From contig CM067528.1 of assembly GCA_034509925.1 (NCBI GenBank), positions 9,457,501-9,521,500 on the forward strand: a stretch of DNA of 64,000 bases, given 5' to 3'. The DNA is from Hirudinaria manillensis. Its lineage: Eukaryota > Annelida > Clitellata > Hirudinida > Hirudinidae. A program made the translations under genes and the position numbers. Each line of letters begins with the position of its first letter. Position 1 is the stretch's first letter. The notes under the pieces were generated by a model. That model saw only the letters and a list, made by a program, of their open reading frames with translations, had not been told where the DNA came from and did no database searches. Below are positions 17,817 through 60,119 of the stretch, piece by piece.

Positions 17817-18154
17817 CCGGGTGGGTTCCGAGTCCCCCGCTCACCCCCTCCCGACTCCCCCGACGCCCTGACGTAAAGGCGTCATCGCCGAGGTCGTCTC
17901 TGGAGAGCGATGACGGCCTAGCTGGCGTCACGAAGGGTGTCACCTTTCCATCATTGTCGATGATGACGTTATTGTTTATTATTTTATTATTATTATTATT
18001 ACTATTATAAGATGTTCTTTGTTTATTATAATATTATTATTTGTATTATTATCTACATCTTCGTCATAATTACTTTAGCCTTGCAATTTCTTGGTGATTC
18101 TTGTCAATGTATGACCAAAAGATATAATGTTGAAGATAATATTATTATTATTAT

Positions 18155-18160
18155 AATAAA
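18155..18160 (+). terminator. Possible poly(A) signal of PI4K2
   Basis: AATAAA lies about 340 bases after the PI4K2 stop codon, within an AT-rich run, so it could also be chance. Confidence 0.35.
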
Positions 18161-18502
18161 ATTATATTATAATAATAATTATAACAATAATGATTACAAT
18201 ATATTTTCCGAGTCTCCATTCATTCCTTTCCTGACTTTCAATCCATCTGCACGTGTTTTTTTGTTTAACTGCGAGCGCGTTTGCTGCTCCCAGTCAGTTA
18301 CTATGGCGACGGCTAGGTTAGGGAGCTCGTGGACGGAGTGTGATGATGATGATGGTGATTGCGTATGGTGACGACGACGACGACGATGATGATTGTATAA
18401 ACTTTCATGAAGTGTGCCTCTAGTGGGCATCTTGACCTTGCCCTTCTCGATGTGATGCTTTTGGACTGTGAGTCATCATCATTGTTGGTGTCATTGTTGT
18501 TA

Positions 18503-18503
18503 C

Positions 18504-18555
<52 letters not shown>
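18503..18555. repeat. ATT microsatellite
   Basis: Pure (ATT)n tract. Confidence 0.95.
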
Positions 18556-21310
18556 GATGTTTTTGTTGCCTATTGTTAATGGTTTGCCCCCCCCTCTGAA
18601 GTTCAATTAGGTCATCATGTCCCCTTTTCCTATTGGCTCGTTGAGGCAACCGTATTTCTGGAGACTGGTCATTGGTCGATTTCATTTTATTTGGTTACGA
18701 ATTCGTAATGACGTTAGGTGCTTTGACGCGTGTCATCATAATGACGTGTCCTTGTTGTGGACGTCGTTAATTTATAACCCTAATTAACATAATTAATTCA
18801 ACCAGCATAATCTGGGTTGGTTAAGAGAATTTTTGAATTTCTAGGAAGAGCTCTGACGATTATCAGTGCATAATAATGTTGAAGATTGAAAATATTATTT
18901 CTTTGGTTACAGTTTTGTGGGTTTTTTTTAAATTATCGTCGTCAGGTGGCGCTGTTATTGTATTTTAGTTTTGGATCCTGAACAGTGAAAGCTGAGTCGA
19001 TAGATGGATGGATGGAAAAATTAATTTAGAATCGTAAGAATTTTTAATTAATTTATTTTTAAATAGTTTTAATTCAATTGGGAAAAGCTTGAAGTAATTG
19101 GGATGCTTTTTAATTAGACTGAAATCCAAGCTGGTTTTTTGGTCTTCGGATGCAACTGGCTGATGATGGTAATGATAATGGTGCGTTGATGATGATGATA
19201 ATGATGCTGTGCTGGTGATGATGATGATGATAATGATGCCGTGACTATGATAATTAAGCTTAATGGCGTACTGATTTTCATCTCGAAAATTCAGTATTAA
19301 GAGCTACAAAAATGAAAACAGCGGCACAGTACTTAAAATAAAACACTACTAAAGTATCCTATATCTAACGTTCCTCATGGGTATATAGGGATTAGGGCAT
19401 AAATGCCCTTTGGGTGGAGTACTCGGGTATCGACATCAGTTGAGTTTTAAAAACAGTAATAGTAATAATAGTTGTTTTTCTGGATGATATGCCCTTTTAA
19501 TTACATGATTTGTGATCCAGCATGAGAGAATCAGAAAATGCCGAGTAGGTGAGAGTCCATCACGCTGGTGATGAAGAAGATGATATTCATGATAACGATG
19601 ATGACGATAGCAGCTTTGGCTCGCTACGATTCACAGGACATCCCTCTTACCCCCACCGTCATCATTATCATCATCGCCACCTCCACCATTCACTCCAGTC
19701 ATTCCAGTATTAATAAGCAGACGTGATTAAAGGAATAGGAATGAATGGGTGGATGGATGAATGAATGAATGAATGGTTGACACCATTCGACCGGCAGAGC
19801 AGGAGATTAAGACCCGGATTAGGATTCGACGGTGTGGAGTCTTAAAACATCCGTGGTGCTTCTCGGAGATCTTAATGTCTTGACACGGTCCGGTATGCTA
19901 ATTAGGCAAATCATTTTTGCTTTATTTTCTTTTTCTTTCTTTTTTTTTGGTGGGGGTGGGTTGTCGGGGTGGTGGGGGTTGAACCTCAGGGTAAAATAAC
20001 TTCCTTGGTAGGGTACTGCAACTCACTGCTTAATTGGAATATTTATTTCGTAAATTAGTCGCGAGAATCGATTTGAAAGATTTATAAATTTAAAGCTTTA
20101 AACCGTTTCAACTTAAGGTTTATTAAGTTGATTATTTATTAAGTTAATTAATAAATAAATAAACAGTTAAATGAAAAATAAAATCACAAAAGCAAACAAA
20201 TCTCCCGCCAGTTGTTACAAAGTTTAAATAACATTCGTCTGGAAATTATCATTCATTCTGTAAATATCGATTACACATAAAATTGTATCATTTACACGAT
20301 CAATTACAAAATACACTGCGAGACCGACGACCATCGGAGCGTAACTCATCTGTTTCTCCTCTCGTGAATCGTCCCAAGACAATTTGTTGAGCAACAGAAA
20401 CTCAACAAGATCAAAGACTCAAAGACGATCAGCCCCTCTTACTACTACTACTATAGCAACAACAACAACATATGTTCAAACATCGGCAACAATAACAAAC
20501 CACTCTGTTAACAACTAACAACTCTACAGCAGCAACAACCACAACAACAAAGTTATAACCACAAGAAAGTTATAAATAGAAACCATTATGCGGATCATTT
20601 TAATTGGTCGCTCTGAGATCAACTAAAGGTGTTGCCAACCACCAGGACTAATCGTCTGCCCTTTCGCGCCAACGATGAAATGTTGTTGCGCAATCGCTTC
20701 TAACATCTTAACCTGAGTTCAATTAGGTCATGTGAAAGTTTAAAGGGTCAGAGGTTCAAACTTCTGATTGAAGTTTACCCTATTTTAAGTAATTATATTA
20801 ATATTATTATAATAATAATAAATTATCAATCGTAATAATAATAAGAAGAAAAAATAGGAAGATGGTAATAAATAACAATACTAATACATAATAATAGTAT
20901 TTATTAGTAACTATTATTTGCTATTAATATTATTATTGTTGTTTATCTTCATAATTATTAGATAATATTGTGACTAGAAATAATAAAAATTTTTAAAAAT
21001 GTTTAACAATAATAAAAACAATAGAAATAAAATCAAAACGATTATCTCAAAAAATTCCAAAACAATCGCATTCAAATGTCCAAAAGATAAGTCGTTTCTA
21101 GAATCAAAACAGCCAACTAGGGGTGGCTTGTGGCACGCACCCTACCCATCACTTGTATCGGGGGATGAACCGCGGGTGATTTCGACCCCCGACAGAGTTC
21201 TGAATGATGACATCACCGTGATATCCAATTTGCTTATCACCGCTTATCTCGGCTAACGTAGAACGCTAATCCAGTCGAGTTGGAAGCGAAAGATAGCGAG
21301 GATAATGGAG

Positions 21311-21334
21311 CGGCTAATTGGCCGGCTAATTGGC
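21311..21334. promoter_or_regulatory. Tandem 12-bp homeodomain-like sites
   Basis: CGGCTAATTGGC is repeated twice with no spacer, placing two TAATTGG homeodomain-type cores (21315-21321 and 21327-21333) 12 bases apart. Related GGCTAATTAG occurs at 25311-25320, nearer to EBF. Confidence 0.35.
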
Positions 21335-21758
21335 TCGCTATCGATCCAATATTAGTGACTAGCCGGTGTCAGAGACTTTGGTAAATAAATAATTATTGAA
21401 TTTTAATCAAATTAATCATTAATTGATTGTTAATTGTGGTTATTGATTTATAATTTCTTGGATGAATTAATTTCTTTTTCTCGATAATTTTACAAAGATA
21501 ATTCGACCGCAATTTGCATATCATGGTAGGGGTTCTGTAAGCGACCATGACCTTTGAACTCTAGCCGTTTGAACCGCAGGAGGCAACTTGTGGTCCATGT
21601 AAATGAAAATACCCCCCAACAACTGGAACAACAAATTCGTTGCTCAATCGTTTAACAATCGTCACCGCTTGCAGTCTTTGTCCATTGGCATGACTGCGAT
21701 TTGATAACATTTGTAAATTGATATCAATTTGTAAACATATTGATAAAATAATAATAAT

Positions 21759-21760
<2 letters not shown>

Positions 21761-21846
<86 letters not shown>
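21761..21846. repeat. AAT microsatellite
   Basis: Pure (AAT)n of about 28 units. Confidence 0.95.
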
Positions 21847-22141
21847 TGATACACATTGCATAACATAACATGTAATAATAATATAAGGCATAGCCAATAG
21901 AAATGTTTAGATAGAATACTTAAATAATATTATATATAATAGTCATTAATAAACATAATTATAATTTTACGTACGATATTGCATCAATAACTATATTTAT
22001 ATATATTAATTATAATTACCATAATTTCACACAAACAATAGAAAGAAACAATAGAAACATGATTAGAAGCCAAAGACGCTTAGAAAGACGAGCAACCACG
22101 AGAAGCGACGCCGCGACAAGCGAAGCGTGACGAAAGTGCAG

Positions 22142-22162
22142 CCGAGCGCGTCTAACGCTCGG
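22142..22162. other. Perfect GC-rich hairpin
   Basis: CCGAGCG (22142-22148) and CGCTCGG (22156-22162) form a 7-bp perfect stem with a 7-base loop in a GC-rich island. The function is unknown. Confidence 0.4.
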
Positions 22163-23641
22163 GAGCAATTTCAGAGGGGGTTCATCTAATTGGCCCTCAC
22201 CCTTTGAGGGTCAGGGCTGCGGAAAATCGTCGGCACCCTTCTGGGCCGAGTGGTTACCGGCCCGTGGCTAATCCGAGTGCCGGCCGCCATGACACCTGCT
22301 CGATCATTATCATGACCCGTGTTTTTAGTGTCCTTTATTTCGGCCGAGAGCCTGTTAAGCCGATTCTTAAAGTCTAGAATAATAACAACTTAATGACGAC
22401 TGGTATTGAAAATGTGGTTTTAAAACGATTAGGATAATTTTTTTAATGTAATAATTATACAATTATAGGCTATAATATTTATTTAAATATGTTATTTATT
22501 ACAATAAGAAGTGTAATTAATAATATATGAGATCGTTATATTAATTATAACCAAACCCTAACCCTACACATCTAAACCAAAGTCCCCCGTGGAATTCGGG
22601 TTTTCAATCGATTGAAAATTGAGAAAGAATTTCAATCGATGCTTCCTTCTCGAACTTCTGAAACAGGTTCATCCTGGTGATCGTCTCCATTATCACAGAG
22701 GTTCCTCGTCGTCGTCGTCGTGCTCATCGGCATCATATCACCGTCGTCATCATCACCTTTAGGTGATTGAGTCACCGGGGTCAAGGTCACGGATTCCTGC
22801 CCTTGAAGACCACAGGAGGTGCTTGAAATTGGAAAAGTTGTCTTCGGTTGATACTTGAAGTCAACTTCAATCAGTTCAGCGATTGAATCCTGCTGATTGA
22901 AAGCGTTAACCGGAAATTTAGAATAAAACGAATCATAATCATAATCATCATCACCACGACAATAATCATCACGAGCAGCCACTTTGGGACTATCCGATAA
23001 ACTCCTCCTTCATTCCATCTTCCTTCTCCTCCTCTTCCTCCTCCTCCTCCTCTTCCTCCCCCTCACCATCATCATCATCATCATCACCACCGGTGAGTAA
23101 TTCATTCCAGGTCTCCGTAACTCTGGAAACAACGTCCGAAGTTCAGAAGAGCGGCAGATGTGGCTCGAACACGAGTCGCTCGAGAATCAAAACCTCCGGG
23201 ATTTCCAGAGACGGGAAGATGGAGAGATTGAAAGATAAAAGAGAGGAAAGATTGAGGAAAAGAATGAGATGGTGGTGATGGAAGGAGAGAGAAAGAGAAA
23301 AAAGAGGGGGGAGGGAGACAAGGAGGTGGAGGTGGGTGGGGGGGAGGGGCTAGGGTTGGGGGAAGGGCAGATGGACAGATAGGAGTAGGAGGAGGAGGAA
23401 GAAGAAAGGAGAAGCCAGCACCGGACACACAAAAAAAAGCATTGAACGTATTTTGTGGAGATTTTATTGTCGGCATTTCCTTTATCGAGTGGATATAAGT
23501 CCTTTCTTTCGACTCCATCTACGTTGCAATGAAACTGGCCAAAACAACAACAACAACGATGACGACAATGACGACTACCACTACTGCAGCGACAGCCGCC
23601 TCAACTACGAGCAGGCCCGTATTGACGTATAAGACAATAAT

Positions 23642-23674
<33 letters not shown>

Positions 23675-23863
23675 ATAATAATAATCATCATCATCATCAC
23701 CATCGACATCGTCGTCGTCGTCGTCATCATCACGGCCATTACATCGTGGCTACATTTTCACAAACACCAAATGGAAACATCTCCTCTGCAGAGTCTCCTG
23801 CGAATAAATGAACGATTCTCGCACGATGATGATGATGACGACTATGACGATGAAGAATAATAT

Positions 23864-23911
<48 letters not shown>

Positions 23912-25658
23912 TAATAATAAAATTAATTATAACAATGAACTGAATATATACCAAGCAATCAATGGCTTTGCTTCTTTTAATTTCAATCAATTCTTCCAAC
24001 GCATCTTTTAGTGACTTCAAAAAACCGATTGTGCAACACTGGCCACAACCACAACAACACTTGCAACAACCACAACAATACTTCAACTTTGTATTGTTGT
24101 CGATTAAACGGAGGCAATCGCCGACAACAACGTCTTTACGACGTCATCAATCCGACAGTCAAACGAACCACTTTCATCATCATCTTCATCTTCATCACCA
24201 ATAGCAGCACTATCATCATCATCATCATCATCACCATCATCTTCTTCTTCATCACCATCATCATCATGATCTCCGTCATCTCCATCGTCGTCGTCGTCGT
24301 CGTCATCCATTAGCGTTGATCCAGCTCCGCATTCTCCCCGTTCTGAATTGTTTTCCAATGGATTTCAGTGACTCATTTTTTTCTCCTTCCATTCTTTCAT
24401 TCGGAATGACGTCATTTCAAGTTTTTCACTCCCCGCACTGATGAGCCGACGAGTGAATATCAGTGCAAATTCATTCCCTTTCACTCCTTCACTCACTCAC
24501 TCACCCTCTCTGAAATCATTTCTAAATTAAAAACTCTTTAAAATCGAAATAAATGAATAAAAAATCAATTAAAATTAAAATTGAAAACAAAAAAAAACCC
24601 GGGAAAAGAAGCAGAAAAATCACGAAAAACAATCGCCAGTCTCTCGGGATACGGAATGGATGATTGACAGCCAATGGGACCGCCCACCTGCCCTGCAACC
24701 AATCCCGTTGAGATTTATCGGCCGAGTCTTATAAGCCGGGTTAGGCTTATCGGTGCCGGGCCGCAGCAAATGTAAACCCACAGGGACTTGGATAGCATCA
24801 CTATCAGCACCTCCGTCTCATTTTTTTCCATCGCTTCCATCATTCTGCTCACCCTAGATATTCTCCAAGGTCATCATCATCATCATCATCGTCGTTATAA
24901 TCACTTTCGACATCCTAGTCATCGCGTTTGTGGTTTCTGATGTTTTCCAAAGAAATATGAATGGCCAATCACAATCGGCCTCCTTGCGTAAGAATACAAT
25001 GGTGGCTATAAATAACTCCTTTCCAAACGTTAGCTTTTAAAGCATCGCCTCAAACATTGTCTTATTCGAGGAAGATTTCGTAACAACTGAGGATGAAATT
25101 CGAACTCTTTCCTCCAACCATCGTCATCATCATCATCATCATCATCATCATCTGCAGCAGCAACAGCATCATTATCATCATAATCTTCATAGGTTTCATA
25201 AAGTATCTGGATCATCGTATAACTTGGCTCAGATTAATTCCTCGCAAAGCGACCGAAGAGATTTTCCAGAATGAAATCCATTGCAAAACCCAATCAATCG
25301 CTGATTGGCCGGCTAATTAGGTCAGCGACCCGAATTTGTGTTTTTTTGCGTTCAGAATTACTTTCAATTATCGAAACAAAAAGTTAGTTCTCATTTCAAA
25401 ATGCAAAAAAATACGAGAAAAAAAACAAGAAATTCTTCCTCTTCCTCATCGTCGTCATCATCTTCTTCATCATCATTATCATCGTCATCATCGTCATCAT
25501 CGTCGTCGTACTACTCTCACCTCGACTCAGACTCTCTCCTCCCCAGCGGCTCCTCTCTGGAGAATTGACTCCTCCCACAGAGAATGGATCAGGTTATAAT
25601 TGGTTGCTTTCATATCTGCACAGGTCCAGTTTATAACAGGCCCCGGTCCGCCGTGCGC

Positions 25659-25666
25659 TATAAAAG
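25659..25666 (+). promoter_or_regulatory. TATA box, probable EBF core promoter
   Basis: TATAAAAG in a GC-rich setting (CCGTGCGCTATAAAAGGCCG) predicts a start near 25690, giving a 5' UTR of about 700 bases before the EBF ATG at 26386. No intervening gene start competes for it. Confidence 0.55.
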
Positions 25667-26385
25667 GCCGATAGCTCCTGGGACCACACGCGTGTTATCT
25701 GCTTTTCTGGAGATTTTAAGGACTTTTTCGGACGTACGAACGTAATTTTTGGAGATTCTATTCTTCTTGTTCTTGTTCTTGTTGTTGTTTTTGTTGTTTT
25801 TGTTGTTGACCTAATAGTCTGTTGTTGTTGTTGTCCTTATGGGACTATCGTCGTCGCCAATGGCTTTCTTATTGATGTATTAATTGCTGCTGTTGTTGTT
25901 GTTGCCATTACTTGTAACTAGCAACTGCGTAGCCACTCGTGCATAAACGAACGAAATGAAAAGATGACTTGAATAATAATTAATAATAATTATCATTAAT
26001 AATCAATTAATTATTATTTAACCAATTAATTCGTTTGCATAAAATTTGTTTCTTTCCATTTTCTTATCAGAAGATCACAGGATAAGAGAAACTCACTCTG
26101 CCAGCAACGACTAGTTACCTTTGCTCCATCAACTACATCCTCGGAGTTGTCTTCCTCCTCCTCCTCGTCGTCGTCGTCTTCTTCATTTTCAACAGAACAA
26201 CAACAACAGCAACGTTGCTTGCCTGGAAACCAACAACAACAACAACAACAACAAAAAGGACAAGAAGTCTTCGATCGAAAGCCCGGCTTTGCTATTCCTC
26301 CGTTACGTTTACCCGAGCGCTGCTTCTTCCAGGCGTCCGACACGCTCATCCGTTGCCATAGGAACTGCTCCGGAAAGCAGGGACG

Positions 26386-40774
<14,389 letters not shown>

Positions 40775-41147
40775 CTATCTCTTTTTTGACTTTTTCCGAT
40801 GATGATGATGATGATTATTATGATGATTATGGTAATGGCGGTTGTGATAATGATGAAGATGATGATGGTGGGGGTCTTATTTCACGAGAATTTTACATCG
40901 TCGTGATGACGAAGATGCTGATGATGATGACGACGATGATGACTATGGTTATGATGATGATGACGACGTCGACACTTGGGCTTCATTGCGAGATAAATTT
41001 CAATTTTCAATGACGTCATACACTTTTTTTGACGATATTTGTTTCATTTTTCGAGAATTATGCAAAAATGTTTTTTTTTCTGGACTTACATAAAAAAACA
41101 ACAACAAAAGTATTTCAACGGGTCAACGGTTTTGCAGTTGGAACGAA

Positions 41148-41153
41148 AATAAA
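41148..41153 (+). terminator. Probable poly(A) signal of EBF
   Basis: AATAAA lies 374 bases after the EBF stop codon in non-repetitive sequence. Confidence 0.6.
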
Positions 41154-43852
41154 ATGAATGAGTAACGGAATAGCAATAATTTAATTCAGTATTAATAATT
41201 TAAATCATTATTAATAAGTAAATTCATTATTAATAATTTAATTTATTAAATTTGTTAAAGACAACATATTGTCATAAAAAGTTTATTATATTTATCCGAC
41301 AAATCTTAAAAATGCAAATCTTTTGAAATTCGCAAAAGAAGAAAGCGGAGACAGAGTCATTTACATTTTCCACTGACGTACATTTCCAAGAAATCCGACT
41401 GACCACGTGATTGATGTTCCAGTCTTTAAGAGGGGTGGTGGTGGTAGTGGTGGTGGTGGTGGTGGAGGAGGAGTGCGTGGTAGGGGCCCCTCCGAAGCCA
41501 GCCAGGGTCAAGGTCGAGAAGAGGAGGAAGAGGATAACGATGATGATGATGATGCGGAGGTGTAATTGAGTTTGAGGGCAATTTGGAGTCTACTTTCGAT
41601 CGATCATCCGCCTCCGAGATGTGAATTTTAACGAGGAAATTCTACAAATTTCCATTATTTTTTATGATAATTTTTTTCTCCAATTTAAAAAAAATTCATT
41701 TCATTTAACAAGAAAATCGAATTTAAACCGATACGTTTCCTAATTGCTAATTCACGTGTTGTTGCAAATAATGTTTTATTTTTTAACTTTGCATCTGTTT
41801 ATTCAGATTTTTAATTAAATTATAAATAATCCTGCATTTAATTCGACATGAATCAGTCATGAATTTCGAAGTTCATAATCGTGTGGTTGCCTGCCCCTTC
41901 AGAAATGGTGAAAGAAATCGTAAATAAAAACAAACAAATAAAAATAAGCAAATAATAAAATTTCGATAAAACAACTGAATAAAAATGGAAAAATGAAAAT
42001 TGTTTAATTTAATAACAAATAAATTATAAAAATTGAAATTTATGAGACATTGGCTCTCGTGTTTAAAAATGATCGCCAGGGTTTAAATGTGCCAAAAATT
42101 CAAACAAATGTATTCGAAATTTTTAGAATTTTTGAGGTTATGTATAATGTTTTTAATTAATGTTAATTTTATAAAATGTAATTAACGAATTGTAGGCATT
42201 TTCATTTGAATTTCCCAGGCAATTTACATTTGCGCCATTGTTTTTCGAAATTTGCAACCTCTTCGTTTAATTTCGTTTTAACCTATCATAAGTTCTTTTA
42301 AATTTTTACATTTTTAACCAAAACCCAACAATTTAAATTAATAGTTTAATTATTTTAAAATCATGCAACATTTTTGAATTTTCAAAAAATCGGGACGCCC
42401 ACAATATTATAACACAGATGCATAATATCGTTCCACACTTCTATGTTTACATCCGTCTGGAAATATTAGAATTTGGATCGTCTGTTTCAGATCATCCCTG
42501 TAAAGTTTTTGAAGGTTTTACGCTCATTAAAAGGTTTGTAACTCGATTACTTTGTCAACAATCGTTTCTTAATTCGTTTGGGATCAAAACGAATTCACGC
42601 CAACAAAATAATATCCTTTTTTTAATAATCAAAAATGAGAGCCATTGAGAGAGTGTGAGAGAATTGTCATTGTCAGAGGTGGACGCCTTACTTTATGTAA
42701 GAAAATGCATTACGAATTTATTCGTGCATGCTTTGAGATAAATGAGACCTGGGGTTTCATAACAAATTAGATAAGATCTTGAAAATGGTTGCTATGTGAG
42801 TAACTTCATCTGGTGACCTTTGTTTATTAATCATGCAGTAATATGACCATATAAGTACATATTCATAATTTTTTAAAATAAATTATTGTATGTTATTGCA
42901 CCTTAAAACAAATAATTAAAATTAATTGAAATAAAAGTCAAAATTATGTCACACATTTATCATTTGTTTGTTAGTAACAACCCATTCTATGTATTAATCC
43001 ATCTCATCACCTTTAAATCAATGTCCTTATTGAAGAAATGGCTGGTTTCTTTTTGCTTTGTCCACAACACATATGTTTGCTCTATCTTGCAGCACTTTTC
43101 AGCAACTCTAAGAGAATCAGAGTATCAGCCATCTTCATTGACTCTACAATTAGTAAAAGGAAATCCTTATTTTTTTCTTTATGAATTAACAAAAATTTAA
43201 ATAGAAAAACAAGACTCTTACTCTGAACATTTGCCAACTCATATTTCTCCTGATCTTGAAAGACCCAGGTCAAAGTTTTCCTTTTAAAGCCAGGATTGAT
43301 GACAAATTTGTCATCTGTCAGATGTTCTCAGGTCTGAAATTCAAATCATGAACTTAAGTGGCCTTCAATTCAATCAGACAAAGTGATTTGAATGAACAAC
43401 AGATGAATGACTGAATGAATGAACGAGTGAGTGAGTGATACAGCAATGAATGACTACAAAGTGCGCAGTATTTTTAGGAATCATTGTTATTAAGCATTGC
43501 AATTTGGTCTGTTGATCACATAAGAGAGGTGTTTGTGAGTGTGTGTTCGTGTGTGTATGTGGAGCTTCCTTTGCTGGCTGTGCTTGGAAAGCTGCAGGAA
43601 AGAACTCCATTAGAGCCTTAAAAGCTCCATCCAGCTTCGCGAAGGCTACGTTGTTTTCATTTCATTCTGTAGCCGAAAACTTTGGTCTTCCTGGTCTTGT
43701 TATTTCGTTGGATTTTGAGTTTTTCTCTCTCACTGTGGATAGCTGTGGATTTCAGCGTTTTCGTGAACTTTGATCGATTCGCATTTGTCCCCGAGAGAGC
43801 AGTCGTTTTGGTCGTCGAGGTGGCAGAACGTCGTAAGAATTTGACTCCACAA
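41154..43852. other. EBF-TACC intergenic region
   Basis: About 2.7 kb of AT-rich, relatively repeat-poor sequence with no recognised gene. A GGTGGT tract lies at 41434-41470. The TACC promoter and 5' UTR are probably within the last 500 bases; no clear TATA box is visible. Confidence 0.5.
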
Positions 43853-57613
<13,761 letters not shown>

Positions 57614-60065
57614 AGAGGGGGAGCGTTTGGGTGGGGACGAGGAGACGGGCCGAGGGGGGAGACCGAGGGCACCCCGTCGACCGCTTTCATCCGACGACTG
57701 TATTTTCTCGTTCTCTGTAAATCTACATTCGATGAAGTTCTTAGCTTCGGACTTCGGTTTTGTTTTGTCGACGGATTCGGTCTTCGGGTGCCGAGGAAAA
57801 AGAAACCATTTAAAAATGGAGGAAAAGAATCGGTGAAATTTAAATCTTATCCGTGGATTTGGAATTCGTTCCTCGTCTTATCGAGTAATTATCGTAAAGA
57901 GGTTCGTGAATATCGAAACGATCGTCGTGAATATTATAATGTCGAGTCGGAGGCTTTCTCTTTGTAGCTTGTAACACGGATTTGCAGAGCAGTCTTTCAT
58001 GAAGATATAAAAGAATTATTGTTATTATTATTATTATTATTATAATTTTATGGGGCGGATCTTATTTTATGCTTTCTTGTGCTTGAATATGCTTTCGTGT
58101 CTTGGAATTTGCACGTTTCTGCCCGCAATTTCGGTCGGCTTTCTTTCTCTTCGATGTCAAAGCAAATCAAAAACACTTCGTTCTCCACGCGCGTTCTTCT
58201 GGTGCATCGCGGTGGCTCCGACTCGATCGGGCCGCTCGGTCGAATCGTCTGCTTCGAAATCTTTTTTGAACGCGTTAGAGACGACGCCATTAGGACGGTC
58301 GGCAGACGGTTCGACTCTCGGCGTTCGCCCGAAAAGTCGTCCGTATTTTCCCCGGCCTCGTGTCCGTTCTTCTGAGTTTTTCCGACGCCTCGCGATTCGT
58401 TTCAGTCGGCAACGGATCGGAAAGTTCATCCGTCGGTTTAAGTAAATTAAATAACCGACCAATGCCAATTAATTAATTAGATTATGCTAATTAATTGATG
58501 TTAATAATTAATTATGTTAATTAATTAGATTATGCTAATTGGTTGGTTAAGAGAAGAACTTTAGGCAAGGATTCTCGAACGCTGCGTCTTTTATGCCCGG
58601 CCCTCGGGGGGAGTCGGAAGGTTTTCCTCTCGGTGGGAGGAGCTTGATATGCATGATAATGATCTTAGTGTTGGTAATGATTTTGATTCGTTTGACTTCA
58701 ACCGTGCATGGATTCTATTAATATTATTATTAATATTATTATTATTATTATTCTGTAGTTCATGTTGAAATGCTGCGCTACATAAATGGAACCATTCCCG
58801 AGTTTCTGCGCACGTCGTGTCGAACCTTTCGTCGTTGCAGAGTGCTGGAGAATGGAAGCCGATTCGTGTGGTGGTGTTGGGGTGAAAGTCACATATGAAT
58901 TATTATTATTATTTATTGTAAATTGAGTAATATTAATAATTATTATTATTTATTTGAGAAAATTGAGTAATAATAATTATTATTATTATTTGTTGTAAAT
59001 TGAGTAATTATTATTATTATTTATTTTAGACTGAGTAGTAATAATAATTATTATTATTATTTTGAGGCTTCTGCAGTCCTATAATTAATTGACCTAGGCC
59101 ACCAACAGTTCCCTTCGGTTCTGAAGGATTCTTCGAAAAATGCGAGAAGCAAGGATTTCTTTTATGGATCCTCGCTTCCAGTGTCACTGGAGCTGATGGA
59201 GCTGAAGATATAAGCTTTGAAATCCTCTTCAACTTTTTTTTAAAGTTGCTGTCCTCAGCTTCGTCTGTTAGCGTCTTCTTGCTGGTGTGGATGTTGGTTC
59301 CAATTTTTATTTGCCAAAATATCGTTTTGCGTTTCTTGCTCTGTCAACTGAGATTTTAAATGGTGGGAACGTGTTGGGAGAATTCAGTTGAGGGGGATTT
59401 TGTTGTTGGTGATGTAACTATTATTATTATTATTATTATATTGCTATATTATTATTATTATTGTTATTATTATCAATGTTTTCTTTCTCACTGCCGTTGA
59501 ACTCTGGAAGCTCTTAAAAAGCACTGACATCTTTTTTTTTTAATCCAAAAGCAAAAAGAAAATTCTTTTTTATTATTTTTGCGGGAGTCTCCAACACCTC
59601 AGTTGATCCAACTTTTTACGGAAAATTTATCCCGTGCGGGTCATTCGGTGCTGAGATTCTCAGTGGAATAAGATTTTGACGGAAGTGCATGACTTCGGTG
59701 AACTTTGAACCTCAGAAGTTGAGAGTTGTTTGGAATTAAGGATTCTAGAATGCAAAGAGACGGGAGCTGCAGGTACTGTTGAAATTGTCTGGGTTCAGGT
59801 GAGTATTGTTTTTTTTTTATTTATTTGTTTGTATTGTTTTGTTGGTGTCGGTAGGTGGAAGCATTCATCCGACTACGACTTAAGGCGTTATTTTTTAGCA
59901 TCAGACTTTTTACAGAAAATTTTTAGATGTCCTTAAAATCTTTACTAAACAGAAATATTCTGTTTACTGTCGAATTAAGTCCCAGTTAAAAACTATAAAA
60001 TATTTCTCTCGAGATAAACAAAATCGTTCCAAGGATGGCTCCTTCAGTCTTCTCCGTCACGTCGG

Positions 60066-60119
60066 TGACGTCACACCGGCGAACAGCCAATAGGGAGCCG
60101 ATGGTTATCTTGGCGCCAA
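60066..60119. promoter_or_regulatory. CRE, CCAAT and E2F-like site cluster
   Basis: TGACGTCA (60066-60073), CCAAT (60087-60091) and the palindrome TTGGCGCCAA (60110-60119) lie within 54 bases. This combination is typical of CpG-type promoters, but no first exon is recognised on either side. Confidence 0.4.

Larger units (their letters stand above)
17817..25650. other. Gene-free interval upstream of EBF
   Basis: About 7.8 kb with no recognisable coding sequence. It holds the PI4K2 3' UTR, ATT/AAT and ATC microsatellites (18503-18555, 21761-21846, 23640-23690, 23866-23922), GC-richer islands at about 21.1-21.4 and 22.05-22.3 kb, and homeodomain-like TAATTGG motifs. Open frames near 22632-22982 and 23102-23518 are largely repeat-driven. 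Cis-regulation of the downstream developmental gene is a reasonable inference. Confidence 0.5.

Noticed and set aside
22226..22290. tRNA-like GGCCGAGTGGTTA box A motif
   Set aside because: No matching box B or cloverleaf follows.
22632..22982. 116-codon minus-strand ORF
   Set aside because: The centre is not simple repeat, but there is no recognised domain, and both ends are GAT/CGT repeat.
23102..23518. Pro/Ser-rich minus-strand ORF
   Set aside because: Driven by a purine-rich AGG/GGA tract; no domain and no splice context.
58050..58468. ORFs on both strands after TACC
   Set aside because: No recognisable domain and both strands are open in a GC-richer block; more likely TACC 3' flank.
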